Assembly (NCBI RefSeq): GCF_017086365.1
Contig: NZ_CP070969.1
Coordinates: 4,836,001-4,900,000, forward strand
Direction: 5' to 3'
Length of the DNA: 64,000 nt
Source of the DNA: Paenibacillus tianjinensis
GTDB lineage: Bacteria; Bacillota; Bacilli; Paenibacillales; Paenibacillaceae
Numbering within the stretch: the stretch's first letter is position 1; each line of letters starts with the position of its first letter. Below the pieces are notes generated by a model, which had not been told where the DNA came from, made no database searches, and was given only the letters and a program-made list of their open reading frames with translations. Positions 19,107-28,855 of the stretch are shown here, piece by piece. Position numbers and translations under genes: made by a program.

Positions 19107-19148
19107 AAAAAGCGGACCACTGTCTCATCAGGCAGCGGTCCGCTTTTT
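19107..19148. terminator. Bidirectional terminator between uracil permease and apt
   Basis: AAAAAGCGGACC at 19107-19118 pairs with GGTCCGCTTTTT at 19137-19148. Genes converge on it from both sides. Confidence 0.9.
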
Positions 19149-19178
19149 ATTTCCCGGGAAAAGGTTCTGCGGGACAGA

Positions 19179-19697
19179 TTAATCTTCGTAGGTCAACAGG
19201 GAAACAACTTCAATGTCATTGAGCTTATTACGTCCGGCAAGCTGTACCAGCTCGATCAGGAAGGCAGCCCCAACAACTTTGCCGCCAAGCTGTTCTACTA
19301 GACTGACAGAAGTAGCAATGGTACCGCCGGTTGCCAGCAGATCGTCAGCAATCAGCACGTTTTGACCAGGCTTGATAGCATCCGTATGAACAGCAAGTGT
19401 ATCCTTTCCATACTCCAGATCATAGCCCACTTCGATGGTTTCGTAAGGAAGCTTGCCGCTTTTGCGGATAGGCACAAAGCCGACACCAAGTGCATAAGCG
19501 AGTGGAGCCCCAACCACAAAACCGCGCGCTTCCGGTCCGGCAATTACATCGATCTGCAAATGAGCGACAAGCGCTTTAAGTTCATCAATTGCTGCACGGT
19601 AGGCTTCACCGTCTTTAAGCAATGTAGTAATATCTTTAAAGCTGATTCCCGCCTGCGGGAAATCCGGAATTACCCGAATACTGTTTTTGAAATCCAA
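19179..19697 (-). CDS. apt: Adenine phosphoribosyltransferase
   Basis: A 172-residue type I phosphoribosyltransferase that makes AMP from adenine and PRPP. It shows [18 protein letters not shown] at the N-terminus, [16 protein letters not shown], and the PRPP-binding motif [13 protein letters not shown]. The start is taken as TTG at 19697 (LDFKNSIRV), 9 nt after AGGAG; the in-frame ATG at 19706 touches the ribosome binding site and cannot be used well. It follows recJ in the same direction, the order known from Bacillus. Confidence 0.95.
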   Translation of the reverse strand: MDFKNSIRVIPDFPQAGISFKDITTLLKDGEAYRAAIDELKALVAHLQIDVIAGPEARGFVVGAPLAYALGVGFVPIRKSGKLPYETIEVGYDLEYGKDTLAVHTDAIKPGQNVLIADDLLATGGTIATSVSLVEQLGGKVVGAAFLIELVQLAGRNKLNDIEVVSLLTYED

Positions 19698-19782
19698 TCG
19701 TATCATCTCCTGAAAGTTTTGTGAGCTGTGCCCACTTTATTTACTTCGTACAAAACTCACTTCGAAAGCTTGAAACTGTAAA

Positions 19783-22182
19783 TTAGGACACGCCCTGACG
19801 GCGGGCCAGCATCCAATCCTCCAGCTCACGAAGGCTGCCTTCCATGAAATATTGTTCCATTTCGGCAATCTGGCCTAATCTGACGAATTGCCGTGAGGCC
19901 GTTAAACTCTTGGCGGAAGGCTGGGAGACAAAAGAGATTGTCCCCCCGGAGCGCTCAATAAATTCAAGCTCCTCGAACACATCCAGCATTTTACCCAGCA
20001 TGCGCACACTTAACGGTGACTGGCGGCTAAGCCGCAACAGCACCTCATGCTCTGGTGTTGGTGCAGCAGCAATCCCCGCCAGTAATTTATATAAGGCTTT
20101 GAAATGATCGCGCGTAGGAATCTGCAGCCGGTCACGTCCGTCGCGGAGTGAGTGCAGCAGCGCAATATTCTCTACTTGCGGAAAAGCAGCAAGCAAGGCA
20201 TCCAGCTGTTCCGGCGTTTCCGGCATGTCGAGCAGACAGAGCAGGGATATTGTCCCGCTTGCCTCCGCTTGTCCAGAAGGGAGAGGAGAGATCCCGGCTT
20301 CCTCATCATAAACCCACAGTGACATGCCTTTCAATTGACTAAGCGGTGATAACCGGCTGTTCTGAAAGACCGCAGCTGTTCTGAAAGGCGCGCCACCGCT
20401 ATAGGGCTGCAGCAGTTCTTTGATGTAGACCGCCTGCTTCACCGCATCAGCTGCGCCTCGGAGGTCAAACAGCTGTGATTGTGGCACAGCAAGATCCTGC
20501 AGCATTAGCTGCGGCTTGCGCGAGCCGTTCCACTCATTAACTGTCAGCTCGGCTAGTACATCAATGACAGTTCCGCCAGGCAATAATTCAGCCAATGGGC
20601 CTTTGCCAAAGGCTACCGCTTCAATGGTATGCCTGCCTTGCTGCAGGACTAGCTTCAGGTGCTTGCCTTCCTGCCCCATCTTCCGGGTCTCTTTCACTGC
20701 TGCTCCGCGCACAATGAACTTCGGCAACGGATTAGCCATTCCAAAGGGCGCCAGACGTTCCAGCTCAAGCGCAGCCTGCAGCGTCAGATCTGCGATTTCC
20801 GTTTCACCATCCGCAGCCGTTACAGGAACAAGATGTTCCGGTGTCAGTACTGCTGCAGCATATTCATTCAAAGCCGCTGCAAAAGCATTAAGGTTGTCAC
20901 GGTGCAGGCTCATTCCGGCAGCAGCCGGATGACCGCCAAAATGATCCATTAACCCGGAGCACGAGGACAATGCCGCATAAATATCCAGCCCGGGAATCGA
21001 GCGGGCAGATCCCTTGCACATCCCGGTCTCCGGATGAATATCGAGAATGATCACCGGGCGGTAATACCGTTCAAGCAGCTTGGAAGCCACGATCCCGACG
21101 ACACCGACATTCCAGCCTTGTTCCGCAAGGACAATAATATCCGGCGGCTCGCCGTCACCTATTTGTTTGGAGAGCTTCTCAGTAGCTTCAGCAACAATTC
21201 GTTCAACCACCAGCTGCCTTTCCTTGTTCAACAAGTCAAGTTCGCCGGCCAGTTGCTCCGCCTCGCCCGGGTGGGCAGTAGTCAGCAGGGATACCGCCCG
21301 GCCCGCATGATCCAGCCGGCCGCTGGCATTAATCCGCGGTGCCATGCCAAAGGCAATATTCACCGCACCCACGGTACTCATTGTTATTCCACTGACCTCG
21401 AGCAACGCCCGTATCCCAGGAAAAGGAGAATTCCGCATACTGGAGAGCCCCCTGCGCACAAGGCTGCGGTTCTCACCGAGCAGCGGCATCAGATCGGCTA
21501 CTGTGCCAATCGCGGCGATTTCACTCCATTCCTCAGGCACCTTACCGTCCAGTAATGCTTCGGCAAGCTTGTAGGCCACACCTACCCCAGCCAATCCTTT
21601 GAACGGGTAAGGACAATCCGGCAGCTTGGGATTAATCAAGGCAAACGCTTCCGGCAGATGCTCCGGCGGTTCATGATGATCGGTAACGATTACCTCCATC
21701 CCCAGTTCCGCAGCATAAGCGATCTGGTGGACCGCACTGATTCCGGTATCAACCGTAATGATAAGCGAAACGCCTTGCTGCACTGCCCAATCCAGCGCAT
21801 GATTATGAAGTCCATAGCCTTCATTAGAGCGGTGCGGAATATAAATATCGAATGAAGCGCCGAGATAACGAAGCAGATAGATCATAAGCGCCGTGCTGGA
21901 CACTCCGTCTGCATCATAATCACCATATACCAGAATATGTTCTCCGTCTTGCAATGCCTTTCTAATACGCGGGACAGCCTCGGCCATTCCCTTAAGCAGG
22001 AATGGATCATGGCTGTCTTCCGCTCCTCCGTCCATAAAGAGCAATGCCTCTTGAGGAGCATCCAGGCCTCTTGTCACAAGTAAAGAAGAAAGGAGCGGAG
22101 AAATAGAAAGGCTCCGGGCCAAATCCCGAACTGTATCGGGATCGGCTGCCGGAGAATGCCATCTTGTTTTTGAATGAAGCAA
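19783..22182 (-). CDS. recJ: Single-stranded-DNA-specific exonuclease RecJ
   Basis: A 799-residue DHH-family 5'-3' exonuclease. Metal-binding motifs are visible as VYGDYDADGVSSTAL, VTDHHEPPEHLP and the DHHA1 motif FGGHPAAAGMSL, followed by an OB-fold region and a ~200-residue C-terminal extension typical of Bacilli RecJ. It acts in recombination and mismatch repair. The start is TTG at 22182 behind AAGGTGA. The gene is followed by apt and preceded 29 nt upstream by a cation-efflux gene. Confidence 0.95.
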   Translation of the reverse strand: MLHSKTRWHSPAADPDTVRDLARSLSISPLLSSLLVTRGLDAPQEALLFMDGGAEDSHDPFLLKGMAEAVPRIRKALQDGEHILVYGDYDADGVSSTALMIYLLRYLGASFDIYIPHRSNEGYGLHNHALDWAVQQGVSLIITVDTGISAVHQIAYAAELGMEVIVTDHHEPPEHLPEAFALINPKLPDCPYPFKGLAGVGVAYKLAEALLDGKVPEEWSEIAAIGTVADLMPLLGENRSLVRRGLSSMRNSPFPGIRALLEVSGITMSTVGAVNIAFGMAPRINASGRLDHAGRAVSLLTTAHPGEAEQLAGELDLLNKERQLVVERIVAEATEKLSKQIGDGEPPDIIVLAEQGWNVGVVGIVASKLLERYYRPVIILDIHPETGMCKGSARSIPGLDIYAALSSCSGLMDHFGGHPAAAGMSLHRDNLNAFAAALNEYAAAVLTPEHLVPVTAADGETEIADLTLQAALELERLAPFGMANPLPKFIVRGAAVKETRKMGQEGKHLKLVLQQGRHTIEAVAFGKGPLAELLPGGTVIDVLAELTVNEWNGSRKPQLMLQDLAVPQSQLFDLRGAADAVKQAVYIKELLQPYSGGAPFRTAAVFQNSRLSPLSQLKGMSLWVYDEEAGISPLPSGQAEASGTISLLCLLDMPETPEQLDALLAAFPQVENIALLHSLRDGRDRLQIPTRDHFKALYKLLAGIAAAPTPEHEVLLRLSRQSPLSVRMLGKMLDVFEELEFIERSGGTISFVSQPSAKSLTASRQFVRLGQIAEMEQYFMEGSLRELEDWMLARRQGVS

Positions 22183-22211
22183 TAGGGCTCACCTTTCTCT
22201 CGCCATGCGTT

Positions 22212-23174
22212 CTACTGAAGCAGCGTAGGAATATCGTTGTCCACAAGCTGATGGTTGCTCTTGTAGGGATAACCCGGATCATACGGCACGACATCCATAT
22301 GCACCTCGCCTACATGGACAAAACGGTGCTGAAGCAGCTTTCTCGCACATTCCGAGATATCCTGGGCTTCCATGACGGTAATCCGCGGATTGACGCTGAT
22401 TTTAACCTGAAGATTAACGTATCGTCCCTGTTCGATCGCCTGAAGATGCTCCACACGGATCACACCATGCACACGCCCGACAGTTTCAATGAAGTTGGCT
22501 GTTTCCTCCGAGGGAAGCTCCTGATTTTTTTTGTCATATACAGAAGCCGTAATCATGGAATAGCCTTTACGGAGAATCAGGGCGCCTGTCAGCAGCGCTG
22601 CTATCGGGTCCATATACAGCAGCGGACTCCATTCCATATATCCTCCAACCATAGACAATGTAATCCCGATTAATGCGGTAATTGAACTATATAGACTGAA
22701 ACGGTGGCTATCCGCATAAGCGGCATGGCTGCCATCGCCTATTTTTTTGAAGTAACGGTATTGGTATTGGAAGATACCCTCTTTAAATACAATCGAAATC
22801 AGAACGGTAACTAGTGCAGCGGGCGGGACTGTGGACAAATGCCCTCTGGTTAGATCCCGGATGGCGGAAAAGGCAATCTGCAGTCCGGCCATAAGAATCA
22901 GTACTGAAAAAAGAATCGCAATAATCGGTTCTTTGTTGCCTTGCCCTTGCTGGGTGCGGCGTGTTTCATCCGTCTTCTTAACCTGTTCTGAGCGCCACGG
23001 AAGAGCTTCCGACAGCTTGGCTGCAGCGTCTGCTCCGGAATATAATGCATCGCCCAGCAGTGCCTTACTGCCTGTAAAATAGCCTACACATCCTTTGGCT
23101 AACGCCAGAGCAGCATCGCTGACGATCCCGTTCCAGGCAACCGTCTCACTTTGCGGTGATTGTTTGTCATTCAT
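22212..23174 (-). CDS. Cation diffusion facilitator family transporter
   Basis: A 320-residue CDF protein with about six membrane helices and a C-terminal cytoplasmic domain (GVIRVEHLQAIEQGRYVNLQVKISVNP). Acidic and histidine residues in GDALYSGAD and AAYADSHRFSLYSS lie where CDF metal sites are, although the first site has Tyr where His is often found. Family members export Zn, Mn, Fe or Cd; the metal is not predictable here. The ATG at 23174 is 8 nt after AAGGAGG. It may be cotranscribed with recJ. Confidence 0.88.
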   Translation of the reverse strand: MNDKQSPQSETVAWNGIVSDAALALAKGCVGYFTGSKALLGDALYSGADAAAKLSEALPWRSEQVKKTDETRRTQQGQGNKEPIIAILFSVLILMAGLQIAFSAIRDLTRGHLSTVPPAALVTVLISIVFKEGIFQYQYRYFKKIGDGSHAAYADSHRFSLYSSITALIGITLSMVGGYMEWSPLLYMDPIAALLTGALILRKGYSMITASVYDKKNQELPSEETANFIETVGRVHGVIRVEHLQAIEQGRYVNLQVKISVNPRITVMEAQDISECARKLLQHRFVHVGEVHMDVVPYDPGYPYKSNHQLVDNDIPTLLQ

Positions 23175-23246
23175 ACTGAGGCCCTCCTTACCTGGTAGCA
23201 AGTAATCTCATGATGAGGCATCTACCTGACATCTTACTCCAAAGAT

Positions 23247-23284
23247 TCCGAAAAGCCGCGTCGCCTTTGACGCGGCTTTTCGGA
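23247..23284 (-). terminator. Terminator downstream of secF
   Basis: A perfect 16-bp inverted repeat starting TCCGAAAAGCCGCG with a 6-nt GCCTTT loop. T residues lie within the stem rather than after it. Confidence 0.8.
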
Positions 23285-23295
23285 GGAAGTAAAGC

Positions 23296-24198
23296 TTAGG
23301 CTTTGGCCGGATTGTTCTTCACTGCAACCTTCTGGCGCTTTTTGAGCAGCAGCCAGAGCGGGCTTGCGATAAAGATGGAGGAATAGGCTCCGAAGAGCAA
23401 ACCGATAACCATAGCGAGCGAGAACATTTTAATCGATTCTCCGCCGAGAATAAGCAGGAAGAATGCGGCAATAAACACTGTAAACGCTGTGTAGAGGGAA
23501 CGCATAAGAGTCTGCGATACACTCTTATTAACAAGCGCTTTAAGATCCTCATACGATTTTTGCTTACCAAAGCGCAGATTCTCACGGATACGGTCGAAGA
23601 TTACAATCGTATCATTAATGGAATATCCGATAATCGTAAGCACCGCGACAATGAAGGTCAGGTCTACCTCCAGGCGGAAGATCGAGAAGATGGCTACAAC
23701 CATGAATGCGTCATGGAGCAATGCCACGATCGCTGCAACGGCAAACCGCCATTCAAAACGGATACTTACATAAACGATAATCCCTAAGCTGGACAGAAGC
23801 ACGGAATAGATCGCATTACGGGCAAGCTCTTTGGCCATCTCCGGATCAACGGTGTTGACTTCGAAGGAAGCCTTGTCATCCAGTTTGGTAATCGCAGTTT
23901 TCAGTGCAGCACTCTGCTCATTATCCAGCTCTTCATCGTAGCGGATATTCACCCGCTTGTCGCCGATTGTAATATTTGGCTCGTGTGAAAGTCCAAGACT
24001 GTCGAGAGCAGGCTGAAGTTGTTCCTGCGTAATATTCTTGGACAAGGACACATCGACGTTGGAACCTGCTTTGAAATCGACACTGTAGTTAAGACCCATA
24101 AATCCCAGGAAGATTACACCTAGTACAGTAATTACAATAGAAAAAATAAAGAAATATTTACTCAGATGCACGAAATCCATATCTTTCTTAAAGCGCAC
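23296..24198 (-). CDS. secF: Protein translocase subunit SecF
   Basis: A ~300-residue RND-type membrane protein. The first helix is followed by a periplasm-like domain (GLNYSVDFKAGSNVDVSL) and five C-terminal helices with the SecF motifs VAILTIIGYSINDTIVIFDRIRE and ALYTAF-type segments. SecD and SecF use the proton gradient to help release exported proteins. GTG at 24198 (10 nt after AGGAG) is preferred; an in-frame GTG at 24207 abuts the ribosome binding site. It overlaps the end of secD, so translation is coupled. In B. subtilis the two are fused as SecDF; here they are separate. Confidence 0.93.
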   Translation of the reverse strand: MRFKKDMDFVHLSKYFFIFSIVITVLGVIFLGFMGLNYSVDFKAGSNVDVSLSKNITQEQLQPALDSLGLSHEPNITIGDKRVNIRYDEELDNEQSAALKTAITKLDDKASFEVNTVDPEMAKELARNAIYSVLLSSLGIIVYVSIRFEWRFAVAAIVALLHDAFMVVAIFSIFRLEVDLTFIVAVLTIIGYSINDTIVIFDRIRENLRFGKQKSYEDLKALVNKSVSQTLMRSLYTAFTVFIAAFFLLILGGESIKMFSLAMVIGLLFGAYSSIFIASPLWLLLKKRQKVAVKNNPAKA

Positions 24199-25441
24199 GG
24201 ATGTCACTCTCCTTTACCCCAAATTGCTTCGGTTTTTTCAAAGTACCGGCTTTAACCAGCACCGTGAGCAGCCAGTGGGCAAAATAGAGGTTCGTTGCGA
24301 TACTGAGCACGATTTCGACAATCAGAATCAGTGCAAAGCCTTTAACCGCGCCGGTACCGAATGCGAACATAACGGCCGCAACGATAATGGTTGTTACATT
24401 GGCGTCCATGACGGTCCGGAAAGAGGTTTTGTTACCCGCTTTTACGGAGGACAGGATACTCTTGCCGCTACGCATCTCTTCTCTTATCCGTTCGTTCGTA
24501 ATGATATTGGCATCAACCGCCATCCCTATACCGAGGATAAATGCAGCAATACCGGGGAGTGTCAGGGTAAAGTCAGCGATGACAAAGACCAGAATCAGCA
24601 GCCAAGTATGCAGGATCAGCGCGAAGCTGGCCAGAACACCAGGCAGACGGTACATAGCCATCATGAAGATCAGGATAATCAAAGAACCTACAAGACCTGC
24701 TGTGATTGTTTGATCGAGAGACTGTTTACCAAGAGTTGCTCCAACGCTTTGGGAGTATTTCTCGGTCAGCTTCAGCGGCAGGGCACCGAGGTTAATGGTG
24801 TCAGCCAATGCACGTGCTTCATCTATCGTGTAATTTCCGGAGATCGACGCTTTACCATCGGTCAATACAGCTCTAACGACTGGTGGATTGCCCAACAGCT
24901 GATCATCGAGATAGATAGCCAGTTCCTTACCGAGCAACCTTTCGGTAATCTCCGCGAATTTCTTCTTATCTTTAACAGTGATGCTGATCTCTGGCTGGTT
25001 CAGGTTGTTGCGCTGAACTTCTGCAGCATTCTCAACAAAATCACTGCCCACAAGTTCAATCTTGCTATAAACTCCTGTTGCATCGCCTTCGGCAGCACTG
25101 CGGAAAGTCAGGACCGCAGGTTCTTTCATTTTCTTGCGGACTTCAGCTTCGTCGGTAACACCGGCAATCTTCAGACGAATGCGGTCTGTTCCCTCCGTAG
25201 TCACCTCAGGCTCGCTTGTTCCCAGCGCGTTCGCGCGTTTTTCCAAGCTTTCCGCTGTCTTTTGCAATGAAGCCCGGGTCAGCGTTCCTCCCGTTTCCAT
25301 CGGCTCAGCGTGATACAGAATCTCGAATCCGCCCTTCAGGTCAAGACCCAGCCGGACTCTGTCCAACAGCCCTGGAGTTGTAAACGCCATAACGCCTGTT
25401 AAAACGAGCACGGTAATGATAAAGCTCAACAGTCTCTTCAT
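24188..25441 (-). CDS. secD: Protein translocase subunit SecD
   Basis: A ~417-residue RND-type translocation factor. It has an N-terminal helix, the LGLDLKGGFEILYHAEP motif, a large external domain, and six C-terminal helices with AFILGIGMAVDANIITNERIREE. It partners SecF. The ATG at 25441 (MKRLLSFIITVLVL) is preferred, behind AGGGGAA; the frame remains open upstream to 25537 without a ribosome binding site. First gene of secDF. Confidence 0.94.
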   Translation of the reverse strand: MKRLLSFIITVLVLTGVMAFTTPGLLDRVRLGLDLKGGFEILYHAEPMETGGTLTRASLQKTAESLEKRANALGTSEPEVTTEGTDRIRLKIAGVTDEAEVRKKMKEPAVLTFRSAAEGDATGVYSKIELVGSDFVENAAEVQRNNLNQPEISITVKDKKKFAEITERLLGKELAIYLDDQLLGNPPVVRAVLTDGKASISGNYTIDEARALADTINLGALPLKLTEKYSQSVGATLGKQSLDQTITAGLVGSLIILIFMMAMYRLPGVLASFALILHTWLLILVFVIADFTLTLPGIAAFILGIGMAVDANIITNERIREEMRSGKSILSSVKAGNKTSFRTVMDANVTTIIVAAVMFAFGTGAVKGFALILIVEIVLSIATNLYFAHWLLTVLVKAGTLKKPKQFGVKESDIRAL

Positions 25442-25661
25442 GCTCTTGCTAGTTCCCCTTTCATTACTCAATATTCCTATTATAGCTACGTGCGAAATCA
25501 CCGTCAATTCAAGGTAGAATGACGGTGCCCTATTCACACAAAGAAACGGCCGGCTATGCTATGGGTCGCAAGCCATCCGTTTGGATAGGTACAGCTTAAT
25601 TGATCCTCTCTTACTTTAACGCTTCCTATAGCTGTTTGCAAAAGAAAATCGTTCCTTTTAA

Positions 25662-25913
25662 TCAGGTGAATCCCCTGTATGCCGCTATTGTCAAATAATT
25701 CATATAGCTTGTGGCCTTTAATGAATAAATATCGTTCACCAGCTTGTGCAGCGGCGGCTTGCCCTCCTTGGCATAGTTACGGCTGACACAATCCCAGATA
25801 TCCTTGCCCGTTACGTACTCATAGCCCAGAAGCTGGAATTCCTCCGCCTTACTGGAGCACATGGCCTCGATCGCATCGCTAAGTTCGTCAAAATTCAATT
25901 GTTCCGATTCCAC
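25662..25913 (-). CDS. comN: Post-transcriptional regulator ComN
   Basis: An 83-residue protein with the ComN/YrzD layout: an N-terminal helix pair (FDELSDAIEAMCSSKAEEFQLLGYEYVTGKDIWDCV) and a C-terminal HKLVNDIYSLKATSYMNYLT. In B. subtilis ComN controls comE expression after transcription and also lies beside secDF, which supports the call. The start is GTG at 25913 behind GGAGGTG. Confidence 0.85.
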   Translation of the reverse strand: MESEQLNFDELSDAIEAMCSSKAEEFQLLGYEYVTGKDIWDCVSRNYAKEGKPPLHKLVNDIYSLKATSYMNYLTIAAYRGFT

Positions 25914-26120
25914 GTGATGACACCTCCAAAGTTTCCTCGCTAAAAGCAGGCTACAGGAATGTATTCGACCCTCCTTGTCCGCTTTCCTGCTTCCCGCAAA
26001 AAGATGTCACATTCTAAAGCTTGTCATGTAGTGTATAGGGTCAAGCATATCAATAAGCAAGCCCGCTTGATTTACGGGCATACCTGCATTGATTTCATTT
26101 TCAGGAAGAAGGAGTGCCCT

Positions 26121-27710
26121 TTGAGGAAACAAAGCTTTATTCAAGGAACGATGATTCTGCTGGCCGCGGGCATCATTAACCGGATGCTGGGCTTTATTCC
26201 CCGGATTGCGCTGCCGCGGATTATCGGCGCCGAGGGCGTTGGCTTATACCAGCTCGGATATCCCTTTTTCATCGTGCTGGTCACAGTGATTACCGGAGGA
26301 ATACCGCTTGCCATTGCAAAAATGGTGGCCGAAGCCGAAGGGGAGAACCGCCCGGATCAGTCGCGCCGCATCCTGCATACCGGACTTACGCTAAGCCTGG
26401 GCCTTGGGCTTCTGTTCACCCTGATTGCACTGCTATGCGCTTCATGGGTTTCAAATGTTGTTCTGACGGACAGCCGGGTATACTATACCTTCGTCAGTAT
26501 GACCCCCATGATCTCCATTGTTGCGGTGTCTTCCATTTACCGCGGCTATTTTCAAGGCAGGCAGAACATGATTCCTTCTGCACTTTCCTCGGTGCTGGAA
26601 TCGGTCATCCGGATATTTTTCATGCTGTGGTTTTCCTGGATTCTGCTGCCGAAGGGGATTGCTTTTGCGGCAGCGGGTGCGATGCTGGGGGTAACCGTCG
26701 GAGAGATTATCGGAATGCTGGCCCTGCTGCTGCAGTATTACTTTATCGTGAATAGAGACAAAAAGGAAAATAGCTTATCTTTAGTGCCGTCAGAGCCTGG
26801 ACATGAAAAGCAAGAAGTAGAGGATCCACAGGCGGCCCCGGTAATGAGACGGCTGCTTGGAATAGCGGTTCCTGTCACAGCAGGACGGCTTGTCGGTTCC
26901 TTTTCCTATTTGCTGGAGTCCATCATTACCGCCCGCAGCCTGGCGCTTGCCGGAATTGCGACTGCTGCAGCCACTGCACAATACGGATCTCTGCAAGGTA
27001 TGGTCATACCGCTGCTGCTGCTTCCCGGGGTGCTGAGCTCTTCACTTGCGGTTTCGCTTGTTCCCTCATTGTCAGAAGCGGCAGCCCGTCATGATCTGAC
27101 TACCATTCATAAAAGAATGCATCAGGCTCTGCGGCTGGCGATGGTCACGGGTGCCCCTTTTGCCGCGATCATGTATGTGCTTGCCGTACCCCTGTGCACG
27201 CTTATGTACGGCAATGCGGACACCGCCCCAATGCTGCGGATGATGGCCCCTTTTGCACTGTTTCTTTATGTTCAGGCACCGCTGCAGGCCGCTCTTCAAG
27301 CCATGGACCGGCCGGGCCGGGCCCTCATTAATACGCTGATTGGTGCGGTGGTCAAAATCCTGCTCATCCTAATGCTCGCCTCACAGCCGGAGTACGGGAT
27401 CTATGGTGCCATCATAGCGATTATGGTCAACAGTATTCTGGTCACTCTGCTGCATGGAGCCAGCGTAGTAAAGCTGATCAAATTGTCGCTTAGAATCGCC
27501 GATCCCCTCAAAACACTCACCGCAATGATCATCATGGCAGCCGGGATGTCTTACGTGTATACCTCTGTACATTTCTCTGACACCGGATGGCTGCAGTTCT
27601 TATTGTCCGCCGCGAGCGGCATGGCCCTTTATCTGGGAATCTGCCTGCTCTCCGGCCTCATCTCAGTACGTGATCTGGACCGGGTGCCATTCTTCAAACG
27701 GCGGCGTTAA
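26121..27710 (+). CDS. spoVB: Stage V sporulation protein B (SpoVB), flippase-like
   Basis: A 529-residue MATE/MurJ-like membrane protein with ~14 helices. It starts LRKQSFIQGTMILLAAGIINRMLGFIPRIALPRIIGAEGVGLYQ and has the RGYFQGRQNMIPSALS segment common to SpoVB and lipid-linked sugar flippases. SpoVB is needed for spore cortex synthesis. The start is TTG at 26121, 6 nt after AAGGAG; the open frame continues upstream to 25959 without a ribosome binding site. Evidence that the organism sporulates. Confidence 0.92.
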   Translation: MRKQSFIQGTMILLAAGIINRMLGFIPRIALPRIIGAEGVGLYQLGYPFFIVLVTVITGGIPLAIAKMVAEAEGENRPDQSRRILHTGLTLSLGLGLLFTLIALLCASWVSNVVLTDSRVYYTFVSMTPMISIVAVSSIYRGYFQGRQNMIPSALSSVLESVIRIFFMLWFSWILLPKGIAFAAAGAMLGVTVGEIIGMLALLLQYYFIVNRDKKENSLSLVPSEPGHEKQEVEDPQAAPVMRRLLGIAVPVTAGRLVGSFSYLLESIITARSLALAGIATAAATAQYGSLQGMVIPLLLLPGVLSSSLAVSLVPSLSEAAARHDLTTIHKRMHQALRLAMVTGAPFAAIMYVLAVPLCTLMYGNADTAPMLRMMAPFALFLYVQAPLQAALQAMDRPGRALINTLIGAVVKILLILMLASQPEYGIYGAIIAIMVNSILVTLLHGASVVKLIKLSLRIADPLKTLTAMIIMAAGMSYVYTSVHFSDTGWLQFLLSAASGMALYLGICLLSGLISVRDLDRVPFFKRRR

Positions 27711-27714
27711 AAAC

Positions 27715-28506
27715 TCATCGGCTGTCCAGCCGGTCTACATAAATTTTACCTTTATGATCGATAGAACAGAGAAACACATCACGGAAATCAGAAACCCCTT
27801 TTTGGCGGATTTGGGTCCGCAGCCAGAATCTGTTTTTACCGATCATTTCCAGATTATCATCCTGCACTTTACCGTCCATAATCAGCGGAATCGGCAGGCC
27901 CTCATATCGGATCTTTTTGCCCGGTAGCGTAGTGCTCCCAGAGGCGCCCGAATTCCCGGCAGTGTCCGAATTCCCGCCTTCATTTGAATCCTGCTCCTGT
28001 TCCCCGGCGGCTGAACTGCTATTGCCGGACTGGTTCGTAGATGAGACACCTTTACTTTTTTCTATAACGGTCAGCTGCCCGCTGGTCTCCAGTATCGCAA
28101 ATTCCACGTCAGCAGGACTATCGATATTCTGACCCCGAAGCTGAAGCAGCAAATCGTCAATATTGTACCGCTGTTTGCGCATTTCATGCCGGTTGAGCTT
28201 CCCGTCTGAGATTAGGACACTTGGCTTGCCGTCGACCAGCAGCCGCAGTTTTCTGCTCTTCAGGCTGAGCTGTGCAACTAGTATCTGAATCAAAACCAGT
28301 GTTGCCATAGGTACAATCCCATCGTAGACCGGCCGTTCGATATCTTCAATCACAAACACAGCAATTTCTGCAATCATGATGGAGATCGTCAGATCAAATA
28401 CCGACAGCTTGCCGATTTCACGCTTCCCCATAATGCGCATGCTCAGGAAAATGAGGATATACATCAGCACGGTCAGAAAGATATGTACAGAAATATGTTT
28501 GAACAT
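27715..28506 (-). CDS. DUF421-domain membrane protein (YetF-like)
   Basis: About 263 residues. Three N-terminal helices (HIFLTVLMYILIFLSMRIMGKREIG) precede the YetF-type cytoplasmic domain (RLLVDGKPSVLISDGKLNRHEMRKQRYNIDDLLLQLR ... VEFAILETSGQLTVI). A ~45-residue low-complexity insertion rich in Ser, Gly, Asn and Glu (from about residue 168) splits the C-terminal part, which ends with a second small domain. The function of the family is unknown, with links to sporulation in Bacillus. ATG at 28506 is used because AAGGGGGAG precedes it. It converges with spoVB, only 4 nt apart, with no terminator visible between them. Confidence 0.85.
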   Translation of the reverse strand: MFKHISVHIFLTVLMYILIFLSMRIMGKREIGKLSVFDLTISIMIAEIAVFVIEDIERPVYDGIVPMATLVLIQILVAQLSLKSRKLRLLVDGKPSVLISDGKLNRHEMRKQRYNIDDLLLQLRGQNIDSPADVEFAILETSGQLTVIEKSKGVSSTNQSGNSSSAAGEQEQDSNEGGNSDTAGNSGASGSTTLPGKKIRYEGLPIPLIMDGKVQDDNLEMIGKNRFWLRTQIRQKGVSDFRDVFLCSIDHKGKIYVDRLDSR

Positions 28507-28855
28507 ATTCTCTTCGCTCCCCCTTCCGCTTCTCACCCGCGGTACCTGTCTCCGGGGCGGTTGATTGTAACCCTATTCTGGCCTCCCTGCCAAGGGAACA
28601 TTCGGAAGCTGCCATATAAATTAATGGTAAAAGGACGGCCATGCCTTTCTTGTACTATTGGGGCAAGCCTTCCCATACACTGATTAGTAGTTAAAGACAC
28701 CCATGATCAAAAAACTAAGCGTATGCTTCCGATGACAGTTTTTCCGAAGCTGATTCAATGGGGCTATGCTAAAAAACTAAGCGTATGCTTCCGGAGACAG
28801 TTTTCCGAAGCTGATTCAATGGGGCTATGCTAAAAAACTTTTAGGAGGTTGTATC
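28507..28855. other. Intergenic region with tandem repeat
   Basis: The half nearest the DUF421 gene (28507-28708) has no ORF with a ribosome binding site. The half nearest the small membrane protein gene is almost entirely a tandem repeat (28709-28839), described separately, ending in TTTTAGGAGG, the ribosome binding site of that gene. Confidence 0.6.
28709..28839. repeat. Tandem duplication of a ~62-nt unit
   Basis: Unit 1 (28709-28770) and unit 2 (28771-28831) both run from AAAAAACTAAGCGTATGCTT to GATTCAATGGGGCTATGCT and differ by only a few bases near the centre (CCGATGACAGTTTTTCC versus CCGGAGACAGTTTTCC). A third unit has begun (AAAAAACT, 28832-28839) and then gives way to the ribosome binding site. 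Each unit can fold a GCTTC...GAAGC hairpin. It could be a multiplied promoter/leader or a mobile short repeat. Confidence 0.85.

Noticed and set aside
28709..28839. CRISPR array
   Set aside because: Only two adjoining near-identical units with no spacers between them; this is a tandem duplication.
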